This document shows positions 17,832 through 26,088 of a DNA stretch of 64,000 nucleotides, piece after piece. Origin of the DNA: an uncultured Mycoplasmatota bacterium (GTDB lineage: Bacteria > Bacillota_I > Bacilli_A > RF39 > UBA660); the NCBI GenBank assembly GCA_900553395.1, contig USDJ01000001.1, forward strand, positions 62,001 through 126,000. Direction: 5' to 3'. The position numbers and the translations under genes were made by a program. A model generated the notes under the pieces. That model had not been told where the DNA came from and ran no database searches. It saw only the letters and a list, made by a program, of their open reading frames with translations. How positions within the stretch are numbered: the stretch's first letter is position 1; each line of letters opens with the position of its first letter.

Positions 17832-18617
17832 ATGGGAAAAATAATAGCATTCGTTAATCAAAAGGGAGGTGTAGGAAAAACTACATCTAGTATAAACTTA
17901 GCTGCATCTTTAGGACTTTTGGGTAAGAAAACATTGCTTGTAGATTTGGACCCACAGGGAAATAGTACCACTGGTGTTGGAGTAAACAAAGGTGAACTTG
18001 AAAATAGTATTTATGAACTTTTGGTAGACAAGGCAGAAGTTAAGAAGGTTGTTGCAAAAACTAAATTCAAAAATCTTTATTTAATCCCTGCCTCTATTAA
18101 TTTAGCTGGAGTGGACATGGAACTTATGGAAATGTCTAGATTTAATAGTGAGTTTGTACCACAGTTGCAATTAAAAAAATATTTGGATGAAATAAGAGAT
18201 GTATTTGATTATATTATTTTAGATTGTCCACCTTCTTTAGGTCTTATAACTACAAATGCACTAGCTGCATCTGACTCAGTTATAATACCTGTTCAATGTG
18301 AATTTTTTGCACTAGAAGGTATAATGCAACTTTTAAACTCAATAATGATAGCGCAAAAGAAACTTAATCCATCATTAGATATCGAAGGAGTTTTATTAAC
18401 TATGCTTGATAACAGAACTAATTTAGGACTTGAAGTAGTTGAAGAAATTAAAAGTTACTTTAAAGAAAAAGTGTATGATACAATAATTCCAAGACTTGTA
18501 AGACTATCTGAGGCGCCAAGTCATGGTAAGCCAATTCATGCATACGATCCTAGAAGTAGGGGAACTGAAGCATATATAAATTTAGCTAAAGAGGTGATTG
18601 AGAGAAATGGAAACTAA
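17832..18617 (+). CDS. parA: Chromosome partitioning ATPase ParA/Soj
   Basis: A 261-residue ParA with the deviant Walker A NQKGGVGKTT at residues 8-17, DLDPQGNSTTG, and DYIILDCPPSLG for Walker B. It moves the origin region with ParB-parS and, in Bacillus, feeds into DnaA control. The ATG follows AAGGTGAAG. Its stop overlaps parB. The order parA-parB-mscS-DUF951-ychF-rpsF-ssb-rpsR matches the ancestral origin-proximal Firmicutes cluster, so this stretch probably lies near oriC. Confidence 0.96.
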   Translation: MGKIIAFVNQKGGVGKTTSSINLAASLGLLGKKTLLVDLDPQGNSTTGVGVNKGELENSIYELLVDKAEVKKVVAKTKFKNLYLIPASINLAGVDMELMEMSRFNSEFVPQLQLKKYLDEIRDVFDYIILDCPPSLGLITTNALAASDSVIIPVQCEFFALEGIMQLLNSIMIAQKKLNPSLDIEGVLLTMLDNRTNLGLEVVEEIKSYFKEKVYDTIIPRLVRLSEAPSHGKPIHAYDPRSRGTEAYINLAKEVIERNGN

Positions 18618-19482
18618 AAAAAGAGCATTAGGTAAAGGTTTAGAACAACTATTCAATACAGAGAATTTTGATTTAGATAGTTTTGAAAAGAATGTTTATG
18701 AAACAGCAACAAAAGAAGAAATAATTGAGTTATCTCTTGATGAATTGAGAGCTAATCCATATCAGCCAAGAAAGGTTTTTAATGATGAGGCTTTAAGTGA
18801 GCTTGCTAATTCGATAAAAGACCACGGTGTTTTTCAACCAATTATAGTAAAGAAAAGTATAAAAGGTTATGAGATAATTGCAGGAGAAAGAAGAGTTAGG
18901 GCTTCTAAATTAGCGGGATTAACAAAAATACCTGCAATAATAAGAAACTTAGACGATGAACAAATGATGGAAATCGCCTTATTAGAAAATCTTCAAAGAG
19001 AAAACTTGAGCGCTATTGAAGAAGCTTTAGCGTATAAGTCAATGATTGAAAAATTATCTATAACTCAAGATGATTTGGCAAAAAAAGTTGGAAAGAGCAG
19101 GAGTCATGTAACCAATATATTGGGACTTTTACGTCTTCCTAGTGAAGTACAAAAGATGGTTGCTAATAATCAAATAAGCATGGGACACGCTAGAGTGCTT
19201 AGTAAATTAGAAGATGAAAATAAAATAATAACTTTAGCACGCGAAATAGTTGAAAGAAAGATTCCTGTAAGAGAACTAGAACAAGAAGCGGAAACAGAAA
19301 CTAAAAAAGTGAAAATAGAAAGACATCCGAGTGTATCAAATAATGAATATAAATACGTCGAGGAGCTTTTAAGAGAAAAACTTGATACTAAAGTTAAGGT
19401 AAGAGATAAAAAAATAGAAATATCTTTTAACAATGTAGCAGATCTAAATAGAATTTTAGAAGTATTAAATGTAAGGGAGTAA
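18607..19482 (+). CDS. parB: Chromosome partitioning protein ParB/Spo0J
   Basis: A 291-residue ParB. The N-terminal CTPase domain carries NPYQPRKVF and GERRVRASKLAGL; the central helix-turn-helix is LAKKVGKSRSHVTNILGLLRLP; a C-terminal dimer domain follows. The ATG at 18607 is chosen because GAGGTG ends ten bases before it; an in-frame TTG at 18598 would sit on top of that site. It overlaps parA by eleven bases. No good parS palindrome was seen in the window. Confidence 0.95.
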   Translation: METKKRALGKGLEQLFNTENFDLDSFEKNVYETATKEEIIELSLDELRANPYQPRKVFNDEALSELANSIKDHGVFQPIIVKKSIKGYEIIAGERRVRASKLAGLTKIPAIIRNLDDEQMMEIALLENLQRENLSAIEEALAYKSMIEKLSITQDDLAKKVGKSRSHVTNILGLLRLPSEVQKMVANNQISMGHARVLSKLEDENKIITLAREIVERKIPVRELEQEAETETKKVKIERHPSVSNNEYKYVEELLREKLDTKVKVRDKKIEISFNNVADLNRILEVLNVRE

Positions 19483-19483
19483 T

Positions 19484-20266
19484 ATGGAAAATCTTTTTAA
19501 TAGAGAATTTATAATAACTATATCTACAGTTTTAATGTGTATATTGTTATGCTTTATTTCAAAAAAAGCTGTGTATAGATTCTTTAAAATGCATAAGAAA
19601 AATGAAAAAGATGGTAAAAAGAAAACCATAGTAAATCTTATTAGCCACGTGGTTAGATTTGTGATACTACTAATATCAGCATTAACTATACTTGAAACAT
19701 ATGGCGTTGATACTAAATCATTAGTAGCTTCGTTTGGAGTTGTGGGATTAGTAGCTGGTCTTGCTTTGCAGGACTTGCTAAAAGATTTTATAATTGGTAT
19801 AACTATTATTTTTGAAGGACAATACTCTATTGGAGATTGGGTTAGTATAAATGGTTTTAAAGGAGAAGTTTTACCATCAAGTTTAAGAGTTACAAAGCTT
19901 AAATCTTATACAGGAGAAATAAAAATAATCTCAAATAGAAATATAACAGAAATAATAAATTATAGCCTAAGTTCAGCTAATCTTTTTGTTGATATTGATG
20001 TATCCTACGAATCAGATATAGAAAAAGTAAAAGAAGTATTAGATAATTTGTGCGAAACATTTAAGGCTAAATACAAACTAAAAAGTATATCTTGCCTAGG
20101 AATACAAGAATTAGCTAGTAGTTCAATAAGGTATAGGATAGCCATAGCTTGCGATTATTCTGAACAATTTACTCTTGACAGACAATTAAAAAAAGAAATA
20201 GTTTTAGCATTTAACAAAAATAATATAACTATTCCTTATAATCAGGTGGTGGTACATAATGGATAA
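19484..20266 (+). CDS. MscS-family mechanosensitive channel
   Basis: A 260-residue small MscS channel with three N-terminal membrane helices and the pore helix near residues 82-100 (SFGVVGLVAGLALQDLLKDF), then the cytoplasmic beta domain GDWVSINGFKGEV. It opens under osmotic downshock. It starts one base after the parB stop and its own end overlaps the DUF951 gene. Confidence 0.9.
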   Translation: MENLFNREFIITISTVLMCILLCFISKKAVYRFFKMHKKNEKDGKKKTIVNLISHVVRFVILLISALTILETYGVDTKSLVASFGVVGLVAGLALQDLLKDFIIGITIIFEGQYSIGDWVSINGFKGEVLPSSLRVTKLKSYTGEIKIISNRNITEIINYSLSSANLFVDIDVSYESDIEKVKEVLDNLCETFKAKYKLKSISCLGIQELASSSIRYRIAIACDYSEQFTLDRQLKKEIVLAFNKNNITIPYNQVVVHNG

Positions 20267-20444
20267 AGAATACAAAATTGGTAGTGTTGTAACTATGAAA
20301 AAAGAACATCCATGCGGCACAAATGAGTGGGAAATTGTTAGATTAGGTGCTGACATAAAAATAAAATGTATAAATTGTTCTAGGACTATAATGTTACCAA
20401 GGATTGAATTTAACAAAAAACTTAAGAAAGTTATAAAGTATTAG
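20259..20444 (+). CDS. DUF951 family protein (YyzM-like)
   Basis: A 61-residue protein with the family's pattern: GSVVTMKKEHPCGTNEWEI, RLGADIKIKC, NCSRTIMLPR. The three cysteines suggest a small zinc-binding fold. The function is unknown. It overlaps mscS by eight bases, as in the same cluster of other Firmicutes, which supports this call. Confidence 0.9.
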   Translation: MDKEYKIGSVVTMKKEHPCGTNEWEIVRLGADIKIKCINCSRTIMLPRIEFNKKLKKVIKY

Positions 20445-20453
20445 GAGGTTCAA

Positions 20454-21941
20454 GTGAAAAGTAAAAAGAAATTAATTGGACCAATAGTTGAAGTAATGTT
20501 TTTTATAGTCATTGTTTCGGTTTTAAGCTTTATATTTAGCATGCTTGGCGCTAATGGCTATAAAACAGAAGCAGGAACTTTTGAAACTTTATTAATTATT
20601 GTAAATAATGTTTTTAGTAAAGAGGGTATAAAACAAATATTAAGAACATCAATTTCTAATTTTCAAGCATTAGAACCATTAGTTACTGTAATATTATCGC
20701 TTATAGCAATATCTATTATGGAAGCGAGTGGTTTATTAAAACAGTTATTTACACCGCTTAGCAAGCTAAAGATGAGATATATTACTTTAATGGTAATGCT
20801 AGTTGGTATTGTATCAACAATAATTGGAGATTATAGTTATGCACTTTTATTACCTTTAGCAGGGATTTTATATAAATATATAGGTAAAAATTCAAGCCTT
20901 GGCGTGTTGACTATGTTTATAGCTATAACAATAGGATATGGTACTGGAATTATTTATAATTATCAGATGTACCAATTAGGTGATATAACTGAATTATCTA
21001 CTAGTGGAATTTTATCTGAGTATAATTATGAACTTTTATCAAATATCTATTTTCTAATAATCTCAACTATAATTATTGCTGTAGTTGGAAGTTTAGTTAT
21101 AAATAAGTTTTCAAAACAATTTCCAAGAAATGAAGAAAAAGACAATTTAACATTATCAAGGAAAGCATCGAAGGTAACTTTTGCTGCATTTGTTATAATG
21201 CTTGTTATATTCTTATATTGTATAATTCCTGGTATGCCACACTCTGGATTATTATTAGATAAAACAGAACCAACATACATAGGAAAATTATTTGGCGCAG
21301 AATCTTTGCTAAATAAAAGTTTAATGTTTTTAATTATCCTTATGTTATCTATATGCGGATATATATATGGCAAGGTATCAAGAAACATCAAAAATGCAGA
21401 TGATTTTAGTAGAGCTCTTACATATTCATTTGAAGGTACTGGATATGTATTTGCCCTTATGTTCTTTGCTTCAATATTATATGGAATATTAGATTGGAGT
21501 AATTTAGCAACAGTATTTGCAACAAATATAGTGGATTTTGTGGGTGCTAGTAAGTTATCGGGGTTAGTTCTAATTATTACAGTATTTTTATCTATTGTAC
21601 TAATATCTATATTAATTCCATCAAGTATAACTAAATGGACTTTAATAGCGCCTATATATGTTCCATTGATGATGAGATCAAATATTTCTCCATCATTTAC
21701 ACAATCTGTATTTCAAGCAGCAGATTCTGTTGGAAAAATGTTTTCTCCTATATACATATATTTGATTGTTGCTATAGGATTTATGTGCAAATATGGAAAA
21801 GACACTAATATAAGTATCATAGGTACTATGAAGAAAATTATGTACATAATTTTAATTCTAGCCGCTACTTGGCTTGTAACAGTAGTTTTATGGTATTTAC
21901 TAGGATTACCTATAGGAATACATACATATCCAACGGTATAA
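20454..21941 (+). CDS. AbgT-family transporter
   Basis: A 495-residue protein with about eleven or twelve membrane helices. The segment SSITKWTLIAPIYVPLMM followed by a helix with ADSVGKMFSPIY matches the conserved second re-entrant region of AbgT transporters (p-aminobenzoyl-glutamate or antifolate export). The exact substrate is unknown. The start is GTG with AGGAGG nine bases upstream. It follows DUF951 closely, so it may ride on the parA operon. Confidence 0.78.
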   Translation: MKSKKKLIGPIVEVMFFIVIVSVLSFIFSMLGANGYKTEAGTFETLLIIVNNVFSKEGIKQILRTSISNFQALEPLVTVILSLIAISIMEASGLLKQLFTPLSKLKMRYITLMVMLVGIVSTIIGDYSYALLLPLAGILYKYIGKNSSLGVLTMFIAITIGYGTGIIYNYQMYQLGDITELSTSGILSEYNYELLSNIYFLIISTIIIAVVGSLVINKFSKQFPRNEEKDNLTLSRKASKVTFAAFVIMLVIFLYCIIPGMPHSGLLLDKTEPTYIGKLFGAESLLNKSLMFLIILMLSICGYIYGKVSRNIKNADDFSRALTYSFEGTGYVFALMFFASILYGILDWSNLATVFATNIVDFVGASKLSGLVLIITVFLSIVLISILIPSSITKWTLIAPIYVPLMMRSNISPSFTQSVFQAADSVGKMFSPIYIYLIVAIGFMCKYGKDTNISIIGTMKKIMYIILILAATWLVTVVLWYLLGLPIGIHTYPTV

Positions 21942-21996
21942 TTTACACTAATTTACAAAGTTAGGGAAATATTTCCTGGAAAATAAAAAGTATGGA

Positions 21997-22025
21997 TTGA
22001 CCCTCTTCAATTACTTGGATATAAT
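21997..22025 (+). promoter_or_regulatory. Near-consensus promoter in the gap before ychF
   Basis: TTGACC, 17 bases, TATAAT. It is one of the best sigma-A promoters in the window, yet the next gene starts 140 bases on, beyond a terminator-like hairpin. Confidence 0.7.
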
Positions 22026-22031
22026 GAAATT

Positions 22032-22125
22032 GTAATCATAAGATTATATTGAGTAGTTCTATTATTAGAATAGAGGGGAAAATAAAAATATCATTCTAAG
22101 GAATGGTATTTTTATTGTCTTTTAA
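22032..22125 (+). ncRNA. Candidate small RNA or attenuator leader before ychF
   Basis: Starting at the expected +1, about 90 bases hold three hairpins: TAATC/GATTA, TCTATT/AATAGA, and a long AT-rich stem where AATAAAAATATCATTC pairs with GAATGGTATTTTTATT around TAAG, followed by T-rich sequence. The last resembles a terminator. It could be a short stable RNA or an attenuator for ychF. It matches no RNA family I can name. Confidence 0.4.
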
Positions 22126-22164
22126 TAATTTTTATAGTAAACTAATAGAGAAAGAAGTGATTTT

Positions 22165-23265
22165 ATGAGTTTAACAGCAGGAATCGTGGGTTTACCTAAT
22201 GTAGGAAAAAGTACTCTTTTTAATGCTATAACAAAGAAAAATATATTGGCAGCTAATTACCCATTCGCTACTATAGATCCAAATGTAGGTGTCGTAGTAG
22301 TACCAGATGAGCGACTTGATTTTTTAAATGATTTGTATCATCCATCAAGTCTAGTTCCAACCACATTTGAGTTTACTGATATAGCAGGACTTGTTAAAGG
22401 TGCATCCTTAGGTGAAGGGCTTGGTAATAAATTCCTTTCACATATAAGAGAAGTAGATGCTATATGCGAAGTGGTAAGATGCTTTGAGAATAGTGATATA
22501 ATACATGTTGAAAATAATGTAGACCCTATAAGAGACATAGAAATAATAGAAGTAGAACTTATATTGGCAGATTTAGAAGTAGTTGAAAATAGATTTAATA
22601 AAATAGGAAAAAAGGCAGCACTTTCAAAAGATAAAGAAGTACAAAAAGAAGCAGCGCTTCTAACAAAATTAAAAGATGCCCTAGAAAAGAATATTCCAAT
22701 TAGAAGAATAGAATTAACTGCTGATGAAAAGGCCTATATAAAGCCATTTAATCTTCTTACGAGTAAACCTATAATATATATAGCAAATGTATCTGAGGAT
22801 GATTTATTAAAAGGTAATAACAAATATATTGATAGTGTAAGAAAATATGCTGAAGCTGACAACGCTGAAGTCGTTGTTATATGTGCTAAAGTAGAATCTG
22901 ATTTATGCGATATGCCGGTAGAAGAGAAAAATGAATTTTTAAGTGAGTTAGGGTGTGAAGAAAGCGGTATAGATAAGCTCATAAAAGCATCATATTCACT
23001 TTTGGGTTTAAAAACATTTTTTACTGCCGGATCTGATGAGTGCCGCGCTTGGACTTTCAAAAGTGGAATGAAGGCACCGGAATGCGCTGGAATAATACAT
23101 ACGGATTTTCAAAAAGGTTTTATCAAAGCTGAAGTTATGAGTTTTGAAGATTTAAAAGAAGAAGGAACAGAAAAGGCTGTAAAAGAAGCGGGAAAGATGA
23201 GACTCGAAGGAAAAGAATACATAATGCAAGATGGCGATATCTGTTATTTTAGATTTAATGTTTAG
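22165..23265 (+). CDS. ychF: Redox-regulated ATPase YchF (Obg-like)
   Basis: A 366-residue Obg-family protein that prefers ATP to GTP and binds ribosomes. G1 is GLPNVGKSTLFNA at residues 8-20 and G3 is DIAGLVKGAS. In the G4 region NVSED replaces NKxD, as expected for an ATP-preferring YchF. The C-terminal TGS domain shows FQKGFIKAEV. The ATG follows GAAGTGA. Confidence 0.97.
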   Translation: MSLTAGIVGLPNVGKSTLFNAITKKNILAANYPFATIDPNVGVVVVPDERLDFLNDLYHPSSLVPTTFEFTDIAGLVKGASLGEGLGNKFLSHIREVDAICEVVRCFENSDIIHVENNVDPIRDIEIIEVELILADLEVVENRFNKIGKKAALSKDKEVQKEAALLTKLKDALEKNIPIRRIELTADEKAYIKPFNLLTSKPIIYIANVSEDDLLKGNNKYIDSVRKYAEADNAEVVVICAKVESDLCDMPVEEKNEFLSELGCEESGIDKLIKASYSLLGLKTFFTAGSDECRAWTFKSGMKAPECAGIIHTDFQKGFIKAEVMSFEDLKEEGTEKAVKEAGKMRLEGKEYIMQDGDICYFRFNV

Positions 23266-23273
23266 GAGGATTT

Positions 23274-23558
23274 ATGCATATATTTTGTGATTATTGCGGA
23301 TGCAAAATAGATTTAAATAAAGATGAGAAATGCCCAAATTGTGGAGCAGCATATAAAAACAATTCTGAGTATATAAAATATAAAGAAGAAAATTTAAAGA
23401 TGGAAAACCAAGTTAAAGAAATGCAGTCAACGATTATTAACCATACGCTTAATGCTTTTAAGGTTTCTAAGACGGTATCAACTATTATTTTTATAATAGC
23501 AGCTTTTATATTTATATTTATTTTTGCTATGCTCTTTATTACAATGTTTTCACACTAA
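23274..23558 (+). CDS. Zinc-ribbon membrane protein, small
   Basis: A 94-residue protein with an N-terminal zinc ribbon (CDYC at 5-8, CPNC at 20-23), a charged coiled-coil-like linker (residues 30-50) and one C-terminal membrane helix. The function is unknown. It starts eight bases after ychF with AGGAGG, so it is co-transcribed with ychF. Confidence 0.7.
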   Translation: MHIFCDYCGCKIDLNKDEKCPNCGAAYKNNSEYIKYKEENLKMENQVKEMQSTIINHTLNAFKVSKTVSTIIFIIAAFIFIFIFAMLFITMFSH

Positions 23559-23559
23559 A

Positions 23560-23586
23560 AAAAATTAGAATTTCTAATTTTTTTAT
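23560..23586. terminator. Bidirectional terminator
   Basis: AAAAAATTAGA pairs with TCTAATTTTTT. It ends the ychF unit on the plus strand and covers the end of the minus-strand gene at 23583. Confidence 0.75.
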
Positions 23587-24077
23587 TTTAATATTAATGT
23601 AGAAACAAAGTCGATTATAAACAAGATTGTTAATATAAAAGTTAGACATTTTGGAATAAGCATTACAATTTTATCTGTTAAAGGTTTTAATATATAAGCA
23701 AATAAAATAGAACTAATGCCCCAAACTGTTGCCATTTCTAAAGATGTATATTTACCTATATTAAACATATGATTTGAATAATCCCATAATTCTTTTTTAA
23801 ATATTAACTTTATTAAATATCCACCTAAAGCCTCTATACTAGATAGTAAAATAGAGCAGATAAAAAATAACAAAATCCCTTTAATATAATTTTTTGAATT
23901 AATTTTATTTAACATTTTAAATATAATTAATATGATTATGATTCCTATACCATATATTGGTGTCCACCAGCCCAAAAGTATGCCACTGTTTCCACTTTCA
24001 TAAAAGAAACTTTCTATGAAATGTCCAATGATTGAAAATAAGAAAAAATAATTAAGATAATAGTACATATAATTCAC
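23583..24077 (-). CDS. Putative ABC-transporter type IV (CmpB family) membrane protein
   Basis: A 164-residue protein with five membrane helices. GWWTPIYGIG near residue 36, SSIEALGGYLI, and LWDYSNHMFNIGKYTSLEMATVWG are the conserved stretches of the PF06541 (CmpB) family. Members have no proven role. It stands alone on the minus strand, divergent from the rpsF promoter. Confidence 0.8.
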   Translation of the reverse strand: MNYMYYYLNYFFLFSIIGHFIESFFYESGNSGILLGWWTPIYGIGIIIILIIFKMLNKINSKNYIKGILLFFICSILLSSIEALGGYLIKLIFKKELWDYSNHMFNIGKYTSLEMATVWGISSILFAYILKPLTDKIVMLIPKCLTFILTILFIIDFVSTLILK

Positions 24078-24135
24078 CAGTATTATTTTTGATTAAATTT
24101 AAAAATAATATACTATAAATATTTTTTTAAAAATG

Positions 24136-24164
24136 TTTACAAATTAAAAAAAGTTTGTTATAAT
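24136..24164 (+). promoter_or_regulatory. Predicted rpsF operon promoter
   Basis: TTTACA, 17 bases, TATAAT, giving a leader of about 55 bases before rpsF. Confidence 0.75.
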
Positions 24165-24171
24165 CTAAGGC

Positions 24172-24221
24172 GAGTAAGAGATTTACTCCTTGCTTTTAGA
24201 AAGCCAAAGACCATAAGGAGG
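24172..24221 (+). promoter_or_regulatory. rpsF leader with alternative hairpins masking the RBS
   Basis: GAGTAA (24172-24177) can pair with TTACTC (24183-24188). Alternatively CTCCTT (24186-24191) can pair with AAGGAG (24215-24220), the rpsF ribosome binding site, enclosing a GCTTT/AAAGC hairpin. The two folds exclude each other because they share 24186-24188. S6:S18 leaders that repress their own operon are known in bacteria; membership here is inference. Confidence 0.5.
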
Positions 24222-24228
24222 TGTAATG

Positions 24229-24531
24229 ATGAGAAATTATGAAATTATGTTCGTAGTAAGACCAACATTATCAGAAGATGAGATTAAAAAGGTAGCTTCT
24301 AATTTTCAAAAAACTTTAGAAACTAACGGAGCAAAAGTTAATAATGTTGATGCTTGGGGACAAAAAACATTAGCTTATGATATTAAAGTTGGAAATAACG
24401 TTTATAAAAGTGGATATTACTTTGTTTTAAACATTGAATCATCAGACGATAAAGCTGTAAAAGAATTTGATCGTTTAGCTTTAATAAGTAATGATATCGT
24501 AAGACACTTAATTATCAAAAAAGAAGACTAA
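24229..24531 (+). CDS. rpsF: 30S ribosomal protein S6
   Basis: A 100-residue S6 starting MRNYEIMFVVRP, with WGQKTLAYDIK in the middle. Two ATGs lie in tandem (24226 and 24229); I choose 24229, seven bases after GGAGG. First gene of rpsF-ssb-rpsR, whose products S6 and S18 bind as a pair in the 30S platform. Confidence 0.96.
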   Translation: MRNYEIMFVVRPTLSEDEIKKVASNFQKTLETNGAKVNNVDAWGQKTLAYDIKVGNNVYKSGYYFVLNIESSDDKAVKEFDRLALISNDIVRHLIIKKED

Positions 24532-24541
24532 GAGGTGTAAT

Positions 24542-25003
24542 ATGAATAGAGTAGTATTGACAGGAAGATTAACTGCTAAACCAGAACTAAGATATACACC
24601 ATCTAATACAGCTTATACTAGATTTTCAGTAGCTGTAAATAGAAATTTTACTAATGCAGATGGTAAAAGAGATGCTGATTTCATAAATGTAGTAGCTTGG
24701 AGAAAACAAGCTGAAACAGTAGCTAAATATTTTGATAAAGGTAGTTTAATCGGAATTGAAGGAAGATTGCAAACAGGAAGTTACGATGATAAAGATGGAA
24801 ACAAAAGATATACTACAGACGTTGTTTTAGATAATTTCGAATTCTTAGAAAGTAAGAATAGACAATCAACGAATGATATAAGTAATGAAGAGCCAACTCC
24901 ATATGATTATCAAGAAAGTAGTCAAAATTCAGTTAATGTACAAAATGACCCATTTGCTGAATTTGGAGATAGCGTTTCCATTGATGATAATTTCCTAGAA
25001 TAA
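24542..25003 (+). CDS. ssb: Single-stranded DNA-binding protein
   Basis: A 153-residue SSB with an OB fold: MNRVVLTGRLTAKPELRYTP, DFINVVAWRKQAE, and GIEGRLQTGSYDDKDG. It covers single strands in replication and repair. The tail after residue 115 is acidic and flexible but ends SIDDNFLE, not the usual DDDxPF tip that binds partner proteins. Ten bases separate it from rpsF. Confidence 0.96.
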   Translation: MNRVVLTGRLTAKPELRYTPSNTAYTRFSVAVNRNFTNADGKRDADFINVVAWRKQAETVAKYFDKGSLIGIEGRLQTGSYDDKDGNKRYTTDVVLDNFEFLESKNRQSTNDISNEEPTPYDYQESSQNSVNVQNDPFAEFGDSVSIDDNFLE

Positions 25004-25017
25004 TAGGAGGAAAAAAC

Positions 25018-25236
25018 ATGGCAGAATTTTATAGAAAAAAGAAAAAGATTTGTCAAATGTGTGCTGGACGTGATGTTGATTACAAAAATGTAGAAGTAAT
25101 CAAAAAATATATAAGTGCTGATAAGGGTAAGATTTTACCAAGAAGAATTACAGGTGCTTGTGCAAAACATCAAAGACACATTGCAACTCAAGTTAAATAT
25201 GCAAGACATATGGCTTTAATACCATTTGTTAAATAA
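25018..25236 (+). CDS. rpsR: 30S ribosomal protein S18
   Basis: A 72-residue S18 with ILPRRITGACAKHQRHIA, the RNA-binding core. Cysteines in CQMC and GAC suggest a zinc-binding form. Last gene of its operon, with a terminator five bases on. Confidence 0.97.
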   Translation: MAEFYRKKKKICQMCAGRDVDYKNVEVIKKYISADKGKILPRRITGACAKHQRHIATQVKYARHMALIPFVK

Positions 25237-25240
25237 AGAT

Positions 25241-25268
25241 AATATCGATTTTATTTCGATATTTTTTT
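25241..25268 (+). terminator. Terminator after rpsR
   Basis: AATATCGA pairs with TCGATATT around TTTTATT, followed by T5. Confidence 0.85.
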
Positions 25269-25545
25269 ATTCTCTAAATATGCTATTAACACTTTCTTTT
25301 ATATCACTTGCGGCTTTTTTTAAATTATCATTTATTATATGTGAGTTATAAGCCGTTGCTTTATTTGTTCTATTATTTAGTAGTTGCTGTTGCGCAGAGT
25401 TGGTACATAGTGCTTGACCTACCAACATAAACCAGTTTCCTAAGGAATTTTGCTCTGCGGGAGTTAAATCGTCACAAAGTAATAATCCTATTAAAAATGC
25501 TGAAGAAGTATATATAGGAGCGGACACATTAGGAACAATTCTCAT
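25267..25545 (-). CDS. Hypothetical 92-residue protein
   Basis: A 92-residue protein starting MRIVPNVSAPIYTSSAFLIG, with LTPAEQNSLGNWFMLVGQ in the centre and a charged amphipathic end (NDNLKKAASDIKESVN). It has one moderately hydrophobic stretch (residues 13-25) and no clear signal peptide. I do not recognise the family. The ATG has AGGTGAG upstream on the minus strand. It is lodged alone between rpsR and the rpsJ promoter. Confidence 0.6.
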   Translation of the reverse strand: MRIVPNVSAPIYTSSAFLIGLLLCDDLTPAEQNSLGNWFMLVGQALCTNSAQQQLLNNRTNKATAYNSHIINDNLKKAASDIKESVNSIFRE

Positions 25546-25603
25546 AAACTCACCTACTTAATTATATTAATATCTAAAAAAAACATTTATTTTTAAAAAA
25601 GTA

Positions 25604-25632
25604 TTGCTTTTTTTTATAAAATCACGTATAAT
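25604..25632 (+). promoter_or_regulatory. Predicted promoter of the rpsJ-rplQ operon
   Basis: TTGCTT, 17 bases, TATAAT. It is the only strong promoter found before the 14-kb ribosomal run. Confidence 0.7.
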
Positions 25633-25638
25633 TTTGTA

Positions 25639-25764
25639 TGTGTGGCGTGCATGGATGTGTAAGGTTGCTGATACACCAGGTTAAGTTGTAATGCAAAACA
25701 ATCTGAAATCAGGTTTTTACACGGAGCAAGTCTATACTAGATATAGGCGAAAGGAGGATACAAG
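25639..25764 (+). promoter_or_regulatory. Long structured leader of the S10 operon
   Basis: About 125 untranslated bases precede rpsJ. GTGTA (25657-25661) can pair with nearby TACAC (25672-25676) or, as GTGTAA, with distant TTACAC (25717-25722), giving alternative folds. A CTATA/TATAG hairpin (25732-25746) sits just before the AAAGGAGG site. S10-operon leaders bound by L4 are known in Proteobacteria; the ligand here is unknown. Confidence 0.5.
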
Positions 25765-26073
25765 ATGTCAAAAACTAAAATTCGTATCAAATTAAAAGCA
25801 TTTGAACATAAAAGTTTGGACAAAGCTTGCGCTAAAATAGTTGAAGCTGTTAAAAGAAGCGGCGGAGTAGTAGTCGGACCAGTACCACTACCTACTGAAA
25901 TAGAAAAAATAACTATTTTAAGAGCTGTTCATAAATATAAAGATTCACGTGAACAATTTGAAAGAAGAACACACAAAAGACTTATTGATATCATTGATCC
26001 ATCAAAGGAAACTATTGAGGCATTAACTCATTTAGATATTCCAAGTGGTGTTGATATCAGAATTATTAAATAA
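25765..26073 (+). CDS. rpsJ: 30S ribosomal protein S10
   Basis: A 102-residue S10 (also NusE, a transcription antitermination partner of NusB). It shows KIRIKLKAFEHKSLD, GPVPLPTEIEK and REQFERRTHKRLIDI. First gene of the ribosomal superoperon, with GAAAGGAGG upstream. Confidence 0.98.
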   Translation: MSKTKIRIKLKAFEHKSLDKACAKIVEAVKRSGGVVVGPVPLPTEIEKITILRAVHKYKDSREQFERRTHKRLIDIIDPSKETIEALTHLDIPSGVDIRIIK

Positions 26074-26088
26074 TAGGAGGAAAGAAAT

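Noticed and set aside
19641..19656. TTAGCCACGTGGTTAG inside mscS looks like a parS site near parB
   Set aside because: The centre CCACGTGG fits, but the flanks do not form the full 16-bp palindrome of TGTTYCACGTGRAACA, and it lies in coding sequence.
25639..25764. rpsJ leader as a tRNA or T-box element
   Set aside because: No cloverleaf, no T-box consensus (TGGNACCGCG) and no aminoacyl-tRNA synthetase or amino-acid gene downstream.
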